NCBI RefSeq assembly: GCF_049532985.1
Contig: NZ_CP186693.1
Location: forward strand, 4,402,001-4,466,000
Reading direction: 5' to 3'
Length of the DNA: 64,000 nt
From: Promicromonospora sp049532985
GTDB taxonomy: Bacteria > Actinomycetota > Actinomycetes > Actinomycetales > Cellulomonadaceae
Shown: one piece after another, positions 1 through 8,089 of the stretch
Position numbering within the stretch: the first letter of the stretch is position 1
Layout: each line of letters starts with the position of its first letter
Notes under the pieces: generated by a model
Seen by the model: only the letters and a program-made list of their open reading frames with translations
Told to the model about the DNA's origin: nothing
Database searches by the model: none
Program-made: the position numbers and the translations under genes

Positions 1-853
1 CATGGTCGTGCCGTCGCTCGACTACTACTGGCCCGAGGTGATCCGCGGTGCGCGCGCGGCCGCGCACGGCACCGCGCGGCTGATCCTGCGGGGCGGGTCG
101 TACGACGTCGAGCAGATCCGCCACCAGCTCTCGGCGCTCGTCGGCGACGACGACGCCCCGGGGGTCGACGGCCTGCTCGTGGCGCCGCCCGTGGACGGGC
201 CCGACGCCACGCGGCTCGGTGACTGGCTCGCCGGCCTGAACCTGCCCGTCGTGCTGATGGAGCGCCGCCTGGCGGCCGGCCCGTACCGCGAGCCGCTGGA
301 GTCGGTCGCCACGGACCACGCGCTCGGCGCGGGGACGGCGGCGCGCCACATCGCGGAGCGCGGCCACCGGAGGGTGGGCCTGGTGACGTCGCGGACCAGC
401 CCGCACTCGGCCGCCGTGCGCCGCGGGTTCCTCGCGGTGACGGACGGGCTCGACCTCGACGTCGTGCTGGACGTGGAGACGGTGCCGCTGTCCGACCCCG
501 GCTGGGCGGAGGATGCCGCGTCCGTGCTGGACCGGTGCGCGGACACGGGCGTGACGGCACTCCTGGTGCACTCCGACCGGGAGGCGATCTCGCTGGTGGA
601 GCAGGCCCGCGAACGGGGTGTGCGGGTGCCCGCGGACCTCGCCGTGATCGCCTACGACGACGAGGTGGCGGGCCTGGCCGACCCGCCCCTCACCGCCGTG
701 AGCCCGCCCAAGACGGCGATCGGTGCGGGCGCGGTGGAGCTGCTGACCCGGCGGCTCGCCGACGCCGACCGCCCGGTGCACCGGATCGAGCTGAACCCCC
801 GGTTGATCGTGCGGGCGTCGAGCGTCGGTCAGCCCGCCGGCTCGGGCTCGTAG
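1..853 (+). CDS. LacI-family transcriptional regulator, 5' end cut by window edge
   Basis: The reading frame is open from base 2 to a TAG at 851-853. It contains a periplasmic-binding-protein-like sensor domain but no helix-turn-helix, because the N-terminal part lies before the window. The first visible residues (VVPSLDYYWPEVIRGA) match strand 1 of the LacI/GalR sensor core, and near the C-terminus there are LAVIAYDDEVAGLADPPLTAV and NPRLIVRASS, the usual LacI ending. The ATG at base 2 is therefore internal, not the true start. The gene converges on and overlaps rhaB by 25 bp, so it probably controls a rhamnose-related operon; it is the best in-window candidate for the separate importer operator at 12905. 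The exact ligand is inferred only from context. Confidence 0.85.
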   Translation, partial: MVVPSLDYYWPEVIRGARAAAHGTARLILRGGSYDVEQIRHQLSALVGDDDAPGVDGLLVAPPVDGPDATRLGDWLAGLNLPVVLMERRLAAGPYREPLESVATDHALGAGTAARHIAERGHRRVGLVTSRTSPHSAAVRRGFLAVTDGLDLDVVLDVETVPLSDPGWAEDAASVLDRCADTGVTALLVHSDREAISLVEQARERGVRVPADLAVIAYDDEVAGLADPPLTAVSPPKTAIGAGAVELLTRRLADADRPVHRIELNPRLIVRASSVGQPAGSGS

Positions 854-2349
854 CGGCGCAGGTCCGTGCTCGCGCGCACCACGTCGCGCAGCGCGGTCAG
901 GTCGGCGGTGCCCGGCAGGGCGCCCACGGCGCGGGCCTGCACCAGCACGTTCCCGAGCGCGGTCGCCTCGACCGGCCCGGCGACCACCGGCAGCCCGGTG
1001 GCCCGGGCGGTGAGGCGGCACAGCAGCTCGTTCCGTGAGCCGCCGCCCACCACGTGCACGGTGTCGACGACCACGCCGGCCAGGGACGACGCGGCGGAGA
1101 CGGCCCGCGCGGTGGAGTCCGCGAGGCTGTCGAGCACCACGCGCACCAGCGCCGCCCGCGTACCGGGCAGCTCGACGCCGCGGCGGGCGACGGCGTCCGA
1201 CACGCGGCGCGGCATGTCGCCCGGGGCGAGGAACTCGCCGCCGTCCACGTCGACCAGGCAGCGGCCGCCGGGTTCGGCGGCCGCCTCCGCCAGCAGGGCG
1301 GGCAGGTCGACGGGCGCGCCGTCGTCCTGGGTCCAGGCACGGACGCACTCGTCGAGCACCCACAGGCCCATGACGTTGTGCAGGTAGCGCACGGTGCCGT
1401 CCAGGCCGAGCTCGTTGGTGAAGTTCGCCGCGCGGCTCGCCGCGGTGAGCACGGGCGCCGGCAGCTCCAGGCCGACCAGCGACCACGTGCCCGACGAGAC
1501 GTACGCGCCCCGCGCCCCGAGCGGCGTCGCCGCCACGGCGGACGCCGTGTCGTGCGAGGCGACCGCGAGCACCGGCACCTCGCCGAGCCCGGTCGCCTCC
1601 CGGACGCCGGGCACCAGGTGCCCGACGACGGTGCCCGGCTCCACGAGCTCCGGCAGCCGGTCCCGGAGTCCGGCGAGCGCCGGGTACTCCGCCGCGAGCC
1701 GGTCCAGGAGCCCCGCCGACCAGGTGCGGGAGGTCGCGTCGAGCAGCCCGGTGGTGGACGCGTTGGTCACCTCCGCGACGTGACGGCCCGTGAGCCAGGA
1801 CGTGATCAGGTCGGGTACCAGCAGCAGGTGCCGCGCTCGGGCCCACTCGTCGCCGTCCTGACCGGCGACGAGCTGGAACTCCGTCGTGAACGGCAGGTGC
1901 TGGAGCCCGTTGACGGCGTAGTGGTCGGCGAAGGGGATCCTCCGGTACACGTCGTCGGGCACGGGACCGGTGCGCGGGTCGCGGTAGCTGAACGGGTCCG
2001 CCACCAGCCCGCCGGACGCGTCGAGGAACGCGTGGTCCACGGCCCACGCGTCCACGCCGATGCCCCGGATCGTGACGCCCCGCTCCCGCGCGAGGTCACC
2101 CGCGGACCGCAGCCCGTCGAGCACCCCGCGCCAGAGCGCCCGCACGTCCCACCGCAGCGCACCGTGCTCGTCCGGCCGCGGGCCGTTGGCGAACCTGCCG
2201 CACTCGACGAGCTCGACCCGGGGACCGCCGTCCGCGGCGGGGGTGCGCGCGGACCCGTGCAGCACCCCCAGCATGACCCGGCCGCTCGTCGCGCCCAGGT
2301 CGACGGCGACGAAGCCGGGGCTCCCGCCCGCGGGCGCGGTCCCGGTCAC
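829..2349 (-). CDS. rhaB: L-rhamnulokinase (FGGY family)
   Basis: Phosphorylates L-rhamnulose to L-rhamnulose-1-phosphate with ATP in the cytoplasm. The 506-residue product has the FGGY/hexokinase-fold start VAVDLGATSGRVMLG, the rhamnulokinase-type stretch WAVDHAFLDASGGL and a C-terminal actin-like ATPase half with ASHDTASAVAATP, STWSLVG and VHVVGGGSRN. I chose the GTG start at 2349 because it gives a 4-bp GTGA overlap with the stop of the upstream aldolase gene, as seen at every other junction of this operon; a longer reading into the aldolase gene would add an Arg-rich, unrelated tail. It is the last gene of rhaI-rhaDE-rhaB. Its 3' end overlaps the convergent LacI gene by 25 bp, leaving no room for a terminator. 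Confidence 0.93.
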   Translation of the reverse strand: MTGTAPAGGSPGFVAVDLGATSGRVMLGVLHGSARTPAADGGPRVELVECGRFANGPRPDEHGALRWDVRALWRGVLDGLRSAGDLARERGVTIRGIGVDAWAVDHAFLDASGGLVADPFSYRDPRTGPVPDDVYRRIPFADHYAVNGLQHLPFTTEFQLVAGQDGDEWARARHLLLVPDLITSWLTGRHVAEVTNASTTGLLDATSRTWSAGLLDRLAAEYPALAGLRDRLPELVEPGTVVGHLVPGVREATGLGEVPVLAVASHDTASAVAATPLGARGAYVSSGTWSLVGLELPAPVLTAASRAANFTNELGLDGTVRYLHNVMGLWVLDECVRAWTQDDGAPVDLPALLAEAAAEPGGRCLVDVDGGEFLAPGDMPRRVSDAVARRGVELPGTRAALVRVVLDSLADSTARAVSAASSLAGVVVDTVHVVGGGSRNELLCRLTARATGLPVVAGPVEATALGNVLVQARAVGALPGTADLTALRDVVRASTDLRRYEPEPAG

Positions 2350-4415
2350 CGGAGGAACGCCGCGGCCACGCCCGCGTCGACGGGCACGTGCAGCCCGGTC
2401 GTGTGCGAGAAGTCGGAGGTGCACAGCGCGAACACGGCGTTCGCGACGTGCTCCGGCAGCACCTCGCGCTTGAGCAGGGTGCGCTGGGCGTAGAACTCGC
2501 CGAGCTTCTCCTCGGGCACGCCGTACACGGCGGCACGGTTGGCGCCCCAGCCGGAGGCGAAGATGCCCGACCCGCGCACCACCCCGTCGGGGTTCACGCC
2601 GTTCACGCGGACCCCGTGCTCGCCGAGCTCGGCGGCCAGGAGCCGCACCTGGTGCGCCTGGTCGGCCTTGGTGGCGGAGTAGGCGATGTTGTTGGGCCCC
2701 GCGAACACGGAGTTCTTCGAGGAGATGTAGACGATGTCGCCGCCCATGCCCTGGTCGACGAGCACCCGTGCCGCTTCACGTGAGACCAGGAACGATCCCT
2801 TGGCCATGACGTCGTGCTGCAGGTCCCAGTCGGCCTCCGTGGTCTCCAGCAGCGACCGGGACAGGGACAGCCCGGCGTTGTTCACCACGAGGTCGACGCC
2901 GCCGAACGCGAGCACGGCCTCCCGCACCGCGGCCCGCACGTCCGCCTCGGACGACACGTCCGCGGCCACGCCCACCGCGACGTCGGCCGGACCGAGCTCG
3001 GCCGCCGCCGCGGCTGCCTTCCCGGCGTCCAGGTCCGCGACCACCACGCACGCGCCCTCGGCGGCCAGCCGGGCCGCGATCGCCCGGCCGATGCCCGACG
3101 CCGCCCCGGTCACCAGGGCGACCCGTGTCGCCAGCGGCTTGGGGGCGGGCATGCGCCGCAGCTTGGCCTCCTCCAGGGCCCAGTACTCGATGCGGAACTT
3201 CTCCGGTTCCGGGATCGGCGTGTAGGTAGAGATCGTCTCGGCGCCGCGCATCACGTTGATCGCGTTGACGTAGAACTCGCCGGCCACGCGCGCCGTCTGC
3301 TTGGTGCGCCCGTAGGAGAACATGCCCACGCCCGGTACCAGCACGATCGCCGGGTCCGCGCCGCGCATCGCCGGTGGCTCCTCGCCCCGCGAGCGCGCAG
3401 CGGACGCACCGCGCTCGTAGTAGGCGGCGTAGTCCGCGCGGTACGCCGCGTGGGCGGCCCGCAGCGCGGAGACGGTCTCCTCGACCGACGCCGTCGTCGG
3501 GACGTCGACCACCAGCGGCTTCACCTTCGTCCGCAGGAAGTGGTCGGGGCACGACGTGCCCAGCTCGGCCAACGGCACGAGCCGCTCGCGGGCCAGCAGG
3601 TCGAGCACCACGTCGGAGTCGGTGAAGTGCCCCACCTGCGGCGCGTCGGTGCTGGCCAGGCCGCGGACCACGGGGGCGAGCGCAGCCGCACGGGCCCGGC
3701 GCTCGTCGTCGGGCAGGGCCTCGAAGCCGGGGCGGACGGGGCCGAACGGGTGCCTGCCCCCGGTCGCCGGGGCCACCGCGCGGGACGCGATGAACTCCTC
3801 GGCCCGCCGGATGATCTCCAGCGACCGCGCCTCGCACTCCTCGCTGGTGTCCCCCCAGGCGGTGATGCCGTGCCCGCCCAGGACGCAGCCGATGGCCTGC
3901 GGGTTCGCCGCCTTGATCGCCGCGATGTCCAGGCCGAGCTGGAAGCCCGGGCGGCGCCACGGTACCCACACGACCTGGTCGCCGAAGATCTCGCGGGTGA
4001 GCGCCTCGCCGTCGGCCGCCGTCGCCACGGCGATGCCCGCGTCGGGGTGCAGGTGGTCCACGTGCGCGGCGTCGACCAGGCCGTGCATGGCGGTGTCGAT
4101 CGACGGTGCCGCGCCGCCCTTGCCGTGCAGGCAGTAGTCGAACGCGGCGACCATCTCGTCCTCGCGGTCCAGGCCCGGGTACACGTCCGCCAGCGCCCGC
4201 ACCCGGTCCAGCCGCAGCACGGCCAGCCCCTCCGGCCGCAGCGTGCCCAGGTCGCCGCCCGAACCCTTGACCCAGAGCAGCTCCACGGGCTCACCCGTGA
4301 CCGGGTCCGTGGCGGTGCCCTTCGCGGAGGTGTTGCCGCCCGCGTAGTTGGTGACCCGCGGGTCGGAGCCCAGCCGGTTCGACCGGCTCACCAGGTCCTG
4401 CACGACGTCGTTCAT
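2346..4415 (-). CDS. rhaE: Bifunctional rhamnulose-1-phosphate aldolase / short-chain dehydrogenase
   Basis: A 689-residue fusion. Residues 1 to about 400 are a class II (zinc) aldolase that splits rhamnulose-1-phosphate into dihydroxyacetone phosphate and L-lactaldehyde; metal-ligand histidines are visible in HVDHLHPDAG and GGHGITAWG. From about residue 430 there is an SDR dehydrogenase with the nucleotide motif VTGAASGIGRAIA and the catalytic pair in AYSATK, which is expected to oxidise lactaldehyde. This fused form (called RhaEW, or RhaD/alcohol dehydrogenase) is known from Bacillus and many actinobacteria. The ATG at 4415 overlaps the rhaI stop as ATGA; another ATG nine bases upstream is possible but breaks that pattern. 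Symbol use differs between databases. Confidence 0.92.
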   Translation of the reverse strand: MNDVVQDLVSRSNRLGSDPRVTNYAGGNTSAKGTATDPVTGEPVELLWVKGSGGDLGTLRPEGLAVLRLDRVRALADVYPGLDREDEMVAAFDYCLHGKGGAAPSIDTAMHGLVDAAHVDHLHPDAGIAVATAADGEALTREIFGDQVVWVPWRRPGFQLGLDIAAIKAANPQAIGCVLGGHGITAWGDTSEECEARSLEIIRRAEEFIASRAVAPATGGRHPFGPVRPGFEALPDDERRARAAALAPVVRGLASTDAPQVGHFTDSDVVLDLLARERLVPLAELGTSCPDHFLRTKVKPLVVDVPTTASVEETVSALRAAHAAYRADYAAYYERGASAARSRGEEPPAMRGADPAIVLVPGVGMFSYGRTKQTARVAGEFYVNAINVMRGAETISTYTPIPEPEKFRIEYWALEEAKLRRMPAPKPLATRVALVTGAASGIGRAIAARLAAEGACVVVADLDAGKAAAAAAELGPADVAVGVAADVSSEADVRAAVREAVLAFGGVDLVVNNAGLSLSRSLLETTEADWDLQHDVMAKGSFLVSREAARVLVDQGMGGDIVYISSKNSVFAGPNNIAYSATKADQAHQVRLLAAELGEHGVRVNGVNPDGVVRGSGIFASGWGANRAAVYGVPEEKLGEFYAQRTLLKREVLPEHVANAVFALCTSDFSHTTGLHVPVDAGVAAAFLR

Positions 4416-5587
4416 GCTCCCCATCCAGCCTGCGCGCCACCGACGCGCTCGCTCGCGATCTGCTCGGCGTAGCCCGACGCCGCGAAGGCCGCGGTCGGGT
4501 TCGGGTCCAGGCCCATCTGCTCGCGCACCTGCGCGACCAGCGGCCGGACGTCGGTGTCGTAGGCGTCCATGAGCACGGCGTGCGCCCCCAGCACGTCGCC
4601 GGCCCGCTGGGCGGCGGCGAGCGCCTCTGCGTCCACGAGCAGCGCCTTCGCCGTCGCCTCCTGGACGTTCATGACCGACCGGATCTGGGCGGGGATCTTC
4701 GGCTCGATGTTGTGGCACTGGTCGAGCATGAAGTTCACCCCGCTGTCGGGGGCGTGCGCCCCGGCCTGCACGATCTCGTGCATGATCCGGAAGAGCTGGA
4801 ACGGGTCCGCGGCGCCGACCATGAGGTCGTCGTCGGCGTAGAAGCGGCTGTTGAAGTCGAAGGCGCCGAGGCGGCCCTGGCGCAGGAGCTGCGCCACGAT
4901 GAACTCGATGTTGGTGCCGGGCGCGTGGTGGCCCGTGTCGAGCACCACCTTGGCCCGGTCGCCCAGCGCCAGGACGTGCAGCAGGGACGTGCCCCAGTCC
5001 GGTACGTCGGTCACGTAGAAGGCCGGCTCGAAGAACTTGTACTCCAGCACCATGTGCTGGTCGTCGTCGAGCGCGGCGTAGATCTCGGCCAGCGACTCTG
5101 CGATCCGGTCCTGGCGGGCGCGGATGGAGTCCTGGCCGGGGTAGTTGAGTCCGTCCGACAGCCAGACCTTGAGGTCCTTGGAGCCCGTGGCCCGCATGAC
5201 GTCGATGCACTGCTTGTGGTGGTCCACGGCCTTGGCCCGGACCCGGGGGTCGGGGTGGGCCAGGGAGCCGAGCATGAAGTCGTCGTCCTGGAAGACGTTC
5301 GAGTTGATCATGCCGATCCGCACGCCCAGGTCCTCGGCGTGCCGGGCCAGGGCGCCGAAGTCGTCGACGAGGTCCCACGGGATGTGCAGGCTGACCCGCG
5401 GGGCGACACCGGTGTACCGGTGCACCTGGGCGGCGTCGGCCAGCTTCTCGAACGGGTCGCGCGGCACGCCGGGCTGGCCGAAGACCTTGAACCGGGTGCC
5501 GGAGTTGCCGAACGCCCAGGACGGGAGCTCGATGGTCTGCTGCTGCAGCGCCGCCTGGGCCGCCGCGATCTGATCCGTGCCCACCAC
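4412..5587 (-). CDS. rhaI: L-rhamnose isomerase, Pseudomonas stutzeri (RhaI) type
   Basis: Interconverts L-rhamnose and L-rhamnulose, the first cytoplasmic step. The 391-residue TIM-barrel protein shows metal-site and substrate motifs EYKFFEPAFYVTDV, LDTGHHAPGTNIEF and DFNSRFYADDDLM typical of the RhaI rather than the E. coli RhaA branch. The start is the first of two adjacent GTG codons, 5587, which sits 8 bases behind a strong AGGAAGG ribosome site. It is the first gene of the rhaI-rhaE-rhaB operon, transcribed from the promoter at 5703-5731 with a LacI-type operator just downstream. A frame extension further upstream carries no start with a ribosome site and runs through the operator, so I excluded it. 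Confidence 0.95.
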   Translation of the reverse strand: MVGTDQIAAAQAALQQQTIELPSWAFGNSGTRFKVFGQPGVPRDPFEKLADAAQVHRYTGVAPRVSLHIPWDLVDDFGALARHAEDLGVRIGMINSNVFQDDDFMLGSLAHPDPRVRAKAVDHHKQCIDVMRATGSKDLKVWLSDGLNYPGQDSIRARQDRIAESLAEIYAALDDDQHMVLEYKFFEPAFYVTDVPDWGTSLLHVLALGDRAKVVLDTGHHAPGTNIEFIVAQLLRQGRLGAFDFNSRFYADDDLMVGAADPFQLFRIMHEIVQAGAHAPDSGVNFMLDQCHNIEPKIPAQIRSVMNVQEATAKALLVDAEALAAAQRAGDVLGAHAVLMDAYDTDVRPLVAQVREQMGLDPNPTAAFAASGYAEQIASERVGGAQAGWGA

Positions 5588-5674
5588 GGGTGATCCTTCC
5601 TTGTCGCGCCTCGTCACGCACCGGCGGTCGCGCATCCTCGCGACGGCCGCCTCGAACCGGTGCCGATCCGAACG

Positions 5675-5688
5675 ATGAATCGATTCAT
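5675..5688. promoter_or_regulatory. LacI-type operator of the rhaI operon
   Basis: Perfect 14-bp palindrome ATGAATCGATTCAT, with the central CG typical of LacI-family sites. It lies about 7-20 bp after the predicted transcription start of rhaI, a position where a bound repressor would block initiation. The same arms (ATGAA and TTCAT, four bases apart) recur at 14985, between the mutarotase and the rhamnose LacI gene. Confidence 0.8.
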
Positions 5689-5702
5689 TGCGGTTCAGTG
5701 GG

Positions 5703-5731
5703 AGCCTAGGCGGCGGTTCGGCCCGGGTCAA
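5703..5731 (-). promoter_or_regulatory. Promoter of the rhaI-rhaE-rhaB operon
   Basis: On the minus strand: -35 TTGACC (5731-5726), 17-bp spacer, -10 TAGGCT (5708-5703). The spacing is ideal and the operator follows immediately downstream. Confidence 0.7.
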
Positions 5732-5851
5732 CCCCGCCCTGTCCGCGTGCGGCCCGCGGCGAGGTGGATCGGTACCCCGGGATCGGGAGTAGCCTTGTCC
5801 GGCCAATCCGGTAGGGATAACGCCCCCGCCGGGCACCGCAACGGAGAACAC

Positions 5852-7960
5852 ATGACCACGCTGTCCCGCCCCTCCCCGCGCCACGTCGGCCCGGCCGTCA
5901 CCGAGGGCGCGCCGAGCGCGAGCGCCCGATCGAGCTGGGTGCCGGAGCTGCACGGCCTGCGCGGCCTCGCCCTGGCCCTCGTGGTGATGTTCCACCTGTT
6001 CGGGCACGGCCGGGTCTCCGGCGGCGTGGACGTCTTCCTGGTCGTGTCCGGCTACCTCGCCACGGCGACGCTGCTGCGGCGGGCCGAGCGACGGGCCCTC
6101 GACCCGGTCGCCTACTGGGGCCGCACGTTCGTGCGCCTGGCGCCGCCCGCTCTGGTGGTGCTGGCCGCCACCACGCTGCTCATGGTGCTCACCGCACCCC
6201 AGAACACGTGGCTGCAGACGCTCCGCGAGATCTTCGCGACTGCCACGTACTGGGTGAACTGGGAGATGATCTCGGGGCAGCTCGCCTACGGCGCGGCAGG
6301 TCCGGGCACCAGCCCGGTGCAGCACTTCTGGTCCCTGTCGGTCCAGGCCCAGTTCTTCCTGGCGTGGCCGCTCGTGATCCTCCTGACGGCCTGGCTGGCC
6401 CGCCGGGCCCGGGTCGCCGCCGGCCCGGCGCTGACCGTGGTCACCGCCGTGGCCACCGTGTGGTCCTTCGTGTTCGCGGCCCAGCTTGCCGCGGCCGACC
6501 AGGCCGTGGCGTACTTCCACTCCGGCGCCCGGTTCTGGGAGCTCGGCGCGGGGGCGCTCGCGTTCCTGCTGGGCCGCTGGGTGCGGGTGCCCGACAGGGT
6601 GCGCCCGGCCCTCGCCTGGACCGGGCTCGCCCTGGTCGTCGCCTGTGGTTTCGTGCTCGACGGCGGGTCGCTGTTCCCCGGGCCGCTGGCGCTGTGGCCG
6701 GTGCTCGGCACGCTGTTCGTCATGTTCGGTTCGGGCGGTGACCGCGCCGCGACCACGCCGACCCCCCTGATGCGCTTCCTCGGCTGGCGCCCCCTCACGT
6801 GGGTGGCCGACCGCTCCTACAGCCTCTACATCTGGCACTGGCCGCTGCTGATCGCGTACCTGAACCTGCGCGACCGGGACCAGGTCGGGATCCGCGGCGC
6901 GGTGGTGATCCTCGCGGTCGCCGTGCTGCTCGCCTGGCTCACGGACCTCACGGTGGCCCGCGGCGCCCAGGCCTTCCGGGACCGGCGGGGCGACCGGCCG
7001 GCCCTGGTCGCCGCCGTGCTCGCCATCGCCCTGGTCGCCGTGCCCACGGGCCTCTGGGCGAACGCCACCGAGCGTCAGCAGGCCGCCGAGCTCGCCGCGC
7101 TCGACGAGCCCGTGCCCTCGGAGCAGTACCCGGGCGCCCTCGTCCTGACCCAGGGCGCGTCCCCCCGCGACGCGACCGTGCGGCCGGACCCGGTGGTGGC
7201 CGCCGAGGACCTGCCCGAGTCCCAGGTGCAGCCCGGCTGCGTGCAGGGGCACGGGCGCGAGATGCCGAACGACATCGACGTGCTGACGTGCGACATCACC
7301 ACGCCCGAGACACCGACGCGGACCGTCGCGATGGTGGGCGCCTCGCACATCATGCAGTGGGTGCCGGCCTTCGAGCGCATCGCCGAGGAGAACGACTGGC
7401 ACCTCGTCCTCGTCGCCAAGCAGGGCTGCCGCATGCAGGACCCGGCGACGGAGGTGCAGGGCTTCCCGTCGTGCCGGCCGTGGAACGAGAGCCTCGTGGG
7501 CGTGCTGGACGGGATCGCGCCCGACGCCGTGGTCGTGGACGGCACCGAGACGGGTGTCGCCGCCGGCACGGCCGAACGCATCCTGCCCGGTCAGCTCGCC
7601 GCCTGGCAGAAGCTGGACGCCCAGGGCGTGCCCGTCCTCGCCCTCCGCGACAACATGCGGTTCGAGACCAACCCCGTGGACTGCGTCGCGGAGCACGGCG
7701 CCGACGGCGACTGCGGACGCGCCCGCGCGGACCTCCTGGGCGCGCCCGACCCGCTCACCACGACGGCCGGGATCCCCGACTCGCTGGTCCCGCTCGACCT
7801 CACCGACGCGCTGTGCACCGCCGACGAGTGCCCCGCCGTCGTGGGCAACGTGCTGGTGTACCGCGACGACGACCACATCTCGGCCACGTACGTCCGCACG
7901 GTGGCGCCCTACCTGGACACCCTCCTGCACCGCGACGCCCCCTGGCTGTTCGCCGGCTGA
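5852..7960 (+). CDS. Membrane O-acyltransferase (acyltransferase-3) fused to an SGNH-like domain
   Basis: A 702-residue OafA/OatA-like protein. Residues about 30-380 are the ten-helix acyltransferase-3 membrane domain, with the signature ELHGLRGLALALVVMFH and SGGVDVFLVVSGYLAT; after an eleventh helix (near residue 390) there is an extracytoplasmic SGNH-type domain from about 470 on. Such proteins move acyl groups across the membrane onto cell-surface sugars or peptidoglycan. The SGNH nucleophile block reads VGASH, with Ala where GDSH has Asp, while the C-terminal DDDH block is kept. The ATG at 5852 follows GGAG; the frame is open upstream but lacks a ribosome site there and would cross the rhaI promoter. 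It sits between rhamnose operons but does not share their strand; its substrate is unknown. Confidence 0.85.
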   Translation: MTTLSRPSPRHVGPAVTEGAPSASARSSWVPELHGLRGLALALVVMFHLFGHGRVSGGVDVFLVVSGYLATATLLRRAERRALDPVAYWGRTFVRLAPPALVVLAATTLLMVLTAPQNTWLQTLREIFATATYWVNWEMISGQLAYGAAGPGTSPVQHFWSLSVQAQFFLAWPLVILLTAWLARRARVAAGPALTVVTAVATVWSFVFAAQLAAADQAVAYFHSGARFWELGAGALAFLLGRWVRVPDRVRPALAWTGLALVVACGFVLDGGSLFPGPLALWPVLGTLFVMFGSGGDRAATTPTPLMRFLGWRPLTWVADRSYSLYIWHWPLLIAYLNLRDRDQVGIRGAVVILAVAVLLAWLTDLTVARGAQAFRDRRGDRPALVAAVLAIALVAVPTGLWANATERQQAAELAALDEPVPSEQYPGALVLTQGASPRDATVRPDPVVAAEDLPESQVQPGCVQGHGREMPNDIDVLTCDITTPETPTRTVAMVGASHIMQWVPAFERIAEENDWHLVLVAKQGCRMQDPATEVQGFPSCRPWNESLVGVLDGIAPDAVVVDGTETGVAAGTAERILPGQLAAWQKLDAQGVPVLALRDNMRFETNPVDCVAEHGADGDCGRARADLLGAPDPLTTTAGIPDSLVPLDLTDALCTADECPAVVGNVLVYRDDDHISATYVRTVAPYLDTLLHRDAPWLFAG

Positions 7961-7971
7961 CTCGGCGGCCA

Positions 7972-8033
7972 GGTCGGCAGGATGTCAGGTGGTCGGTACC
8001 CCGGGGTACCGACCACCTGACATCCTGCCGACC
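7972..8033. terminator. Perfect 62-bp palindrome between convergent genes
   Basis: The left arm (7972-8002) and right arm (8003-8033) are exact reverse complements with no spacer and a CCCCGGGG centre. It begins 12 bp after the acyltransferase stop and ends 56 bp before the rhaS stop. RNA from either strand would form a hairpin of nearly 30 bp, so a two-way terminator is the simplest role. There is no T-tract on either side. Confidence 0.7.
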
Positions 8034-8089
8034 CCGGGGCCGGGGCAGAGCCGACCGCACCGCCGCTGCGGAGCCGGGTCAGCCCCGGG

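Noticed and set aside
2..4. ATG at base 2 as the LacI gene start
   Set aside because: It would begin inside the first strand of the sensor domain with no DNA-binding domain; the frame is open to the window edge.
4416..5621. Open frame joining rhaE to a region antisense-shifted over rhaI
   Set aside because: This stretch is an alternate frame of rhaI on the same strand; rhaE has an ATGA junction at 4415 and the upstream translation is low-complexity Arg/Gly/Pro.
5660..5851. Upstream extension of the acyltransferase (ATG at 5660)
   Set aside because: It would overlap the rhaI promoter and operator and adds a Pro/Arg-rich stretch; ATG 5852 has GGAG at the right distance.
5588..7930. Minus-strand frame extending rhaI by about 780 codons upstream
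   Set aside because: It runs antisense through the acyltransferase gene and across the rhaI promoter and operator; the GTG with AGGAAGG at 5587 is the real start.
7972..8033. CRISPR repeat or mobile-element end
   Set aside because: Only a single palindrome without spacers, no target-site duplication seen and no transposase or Cas gene nearby.
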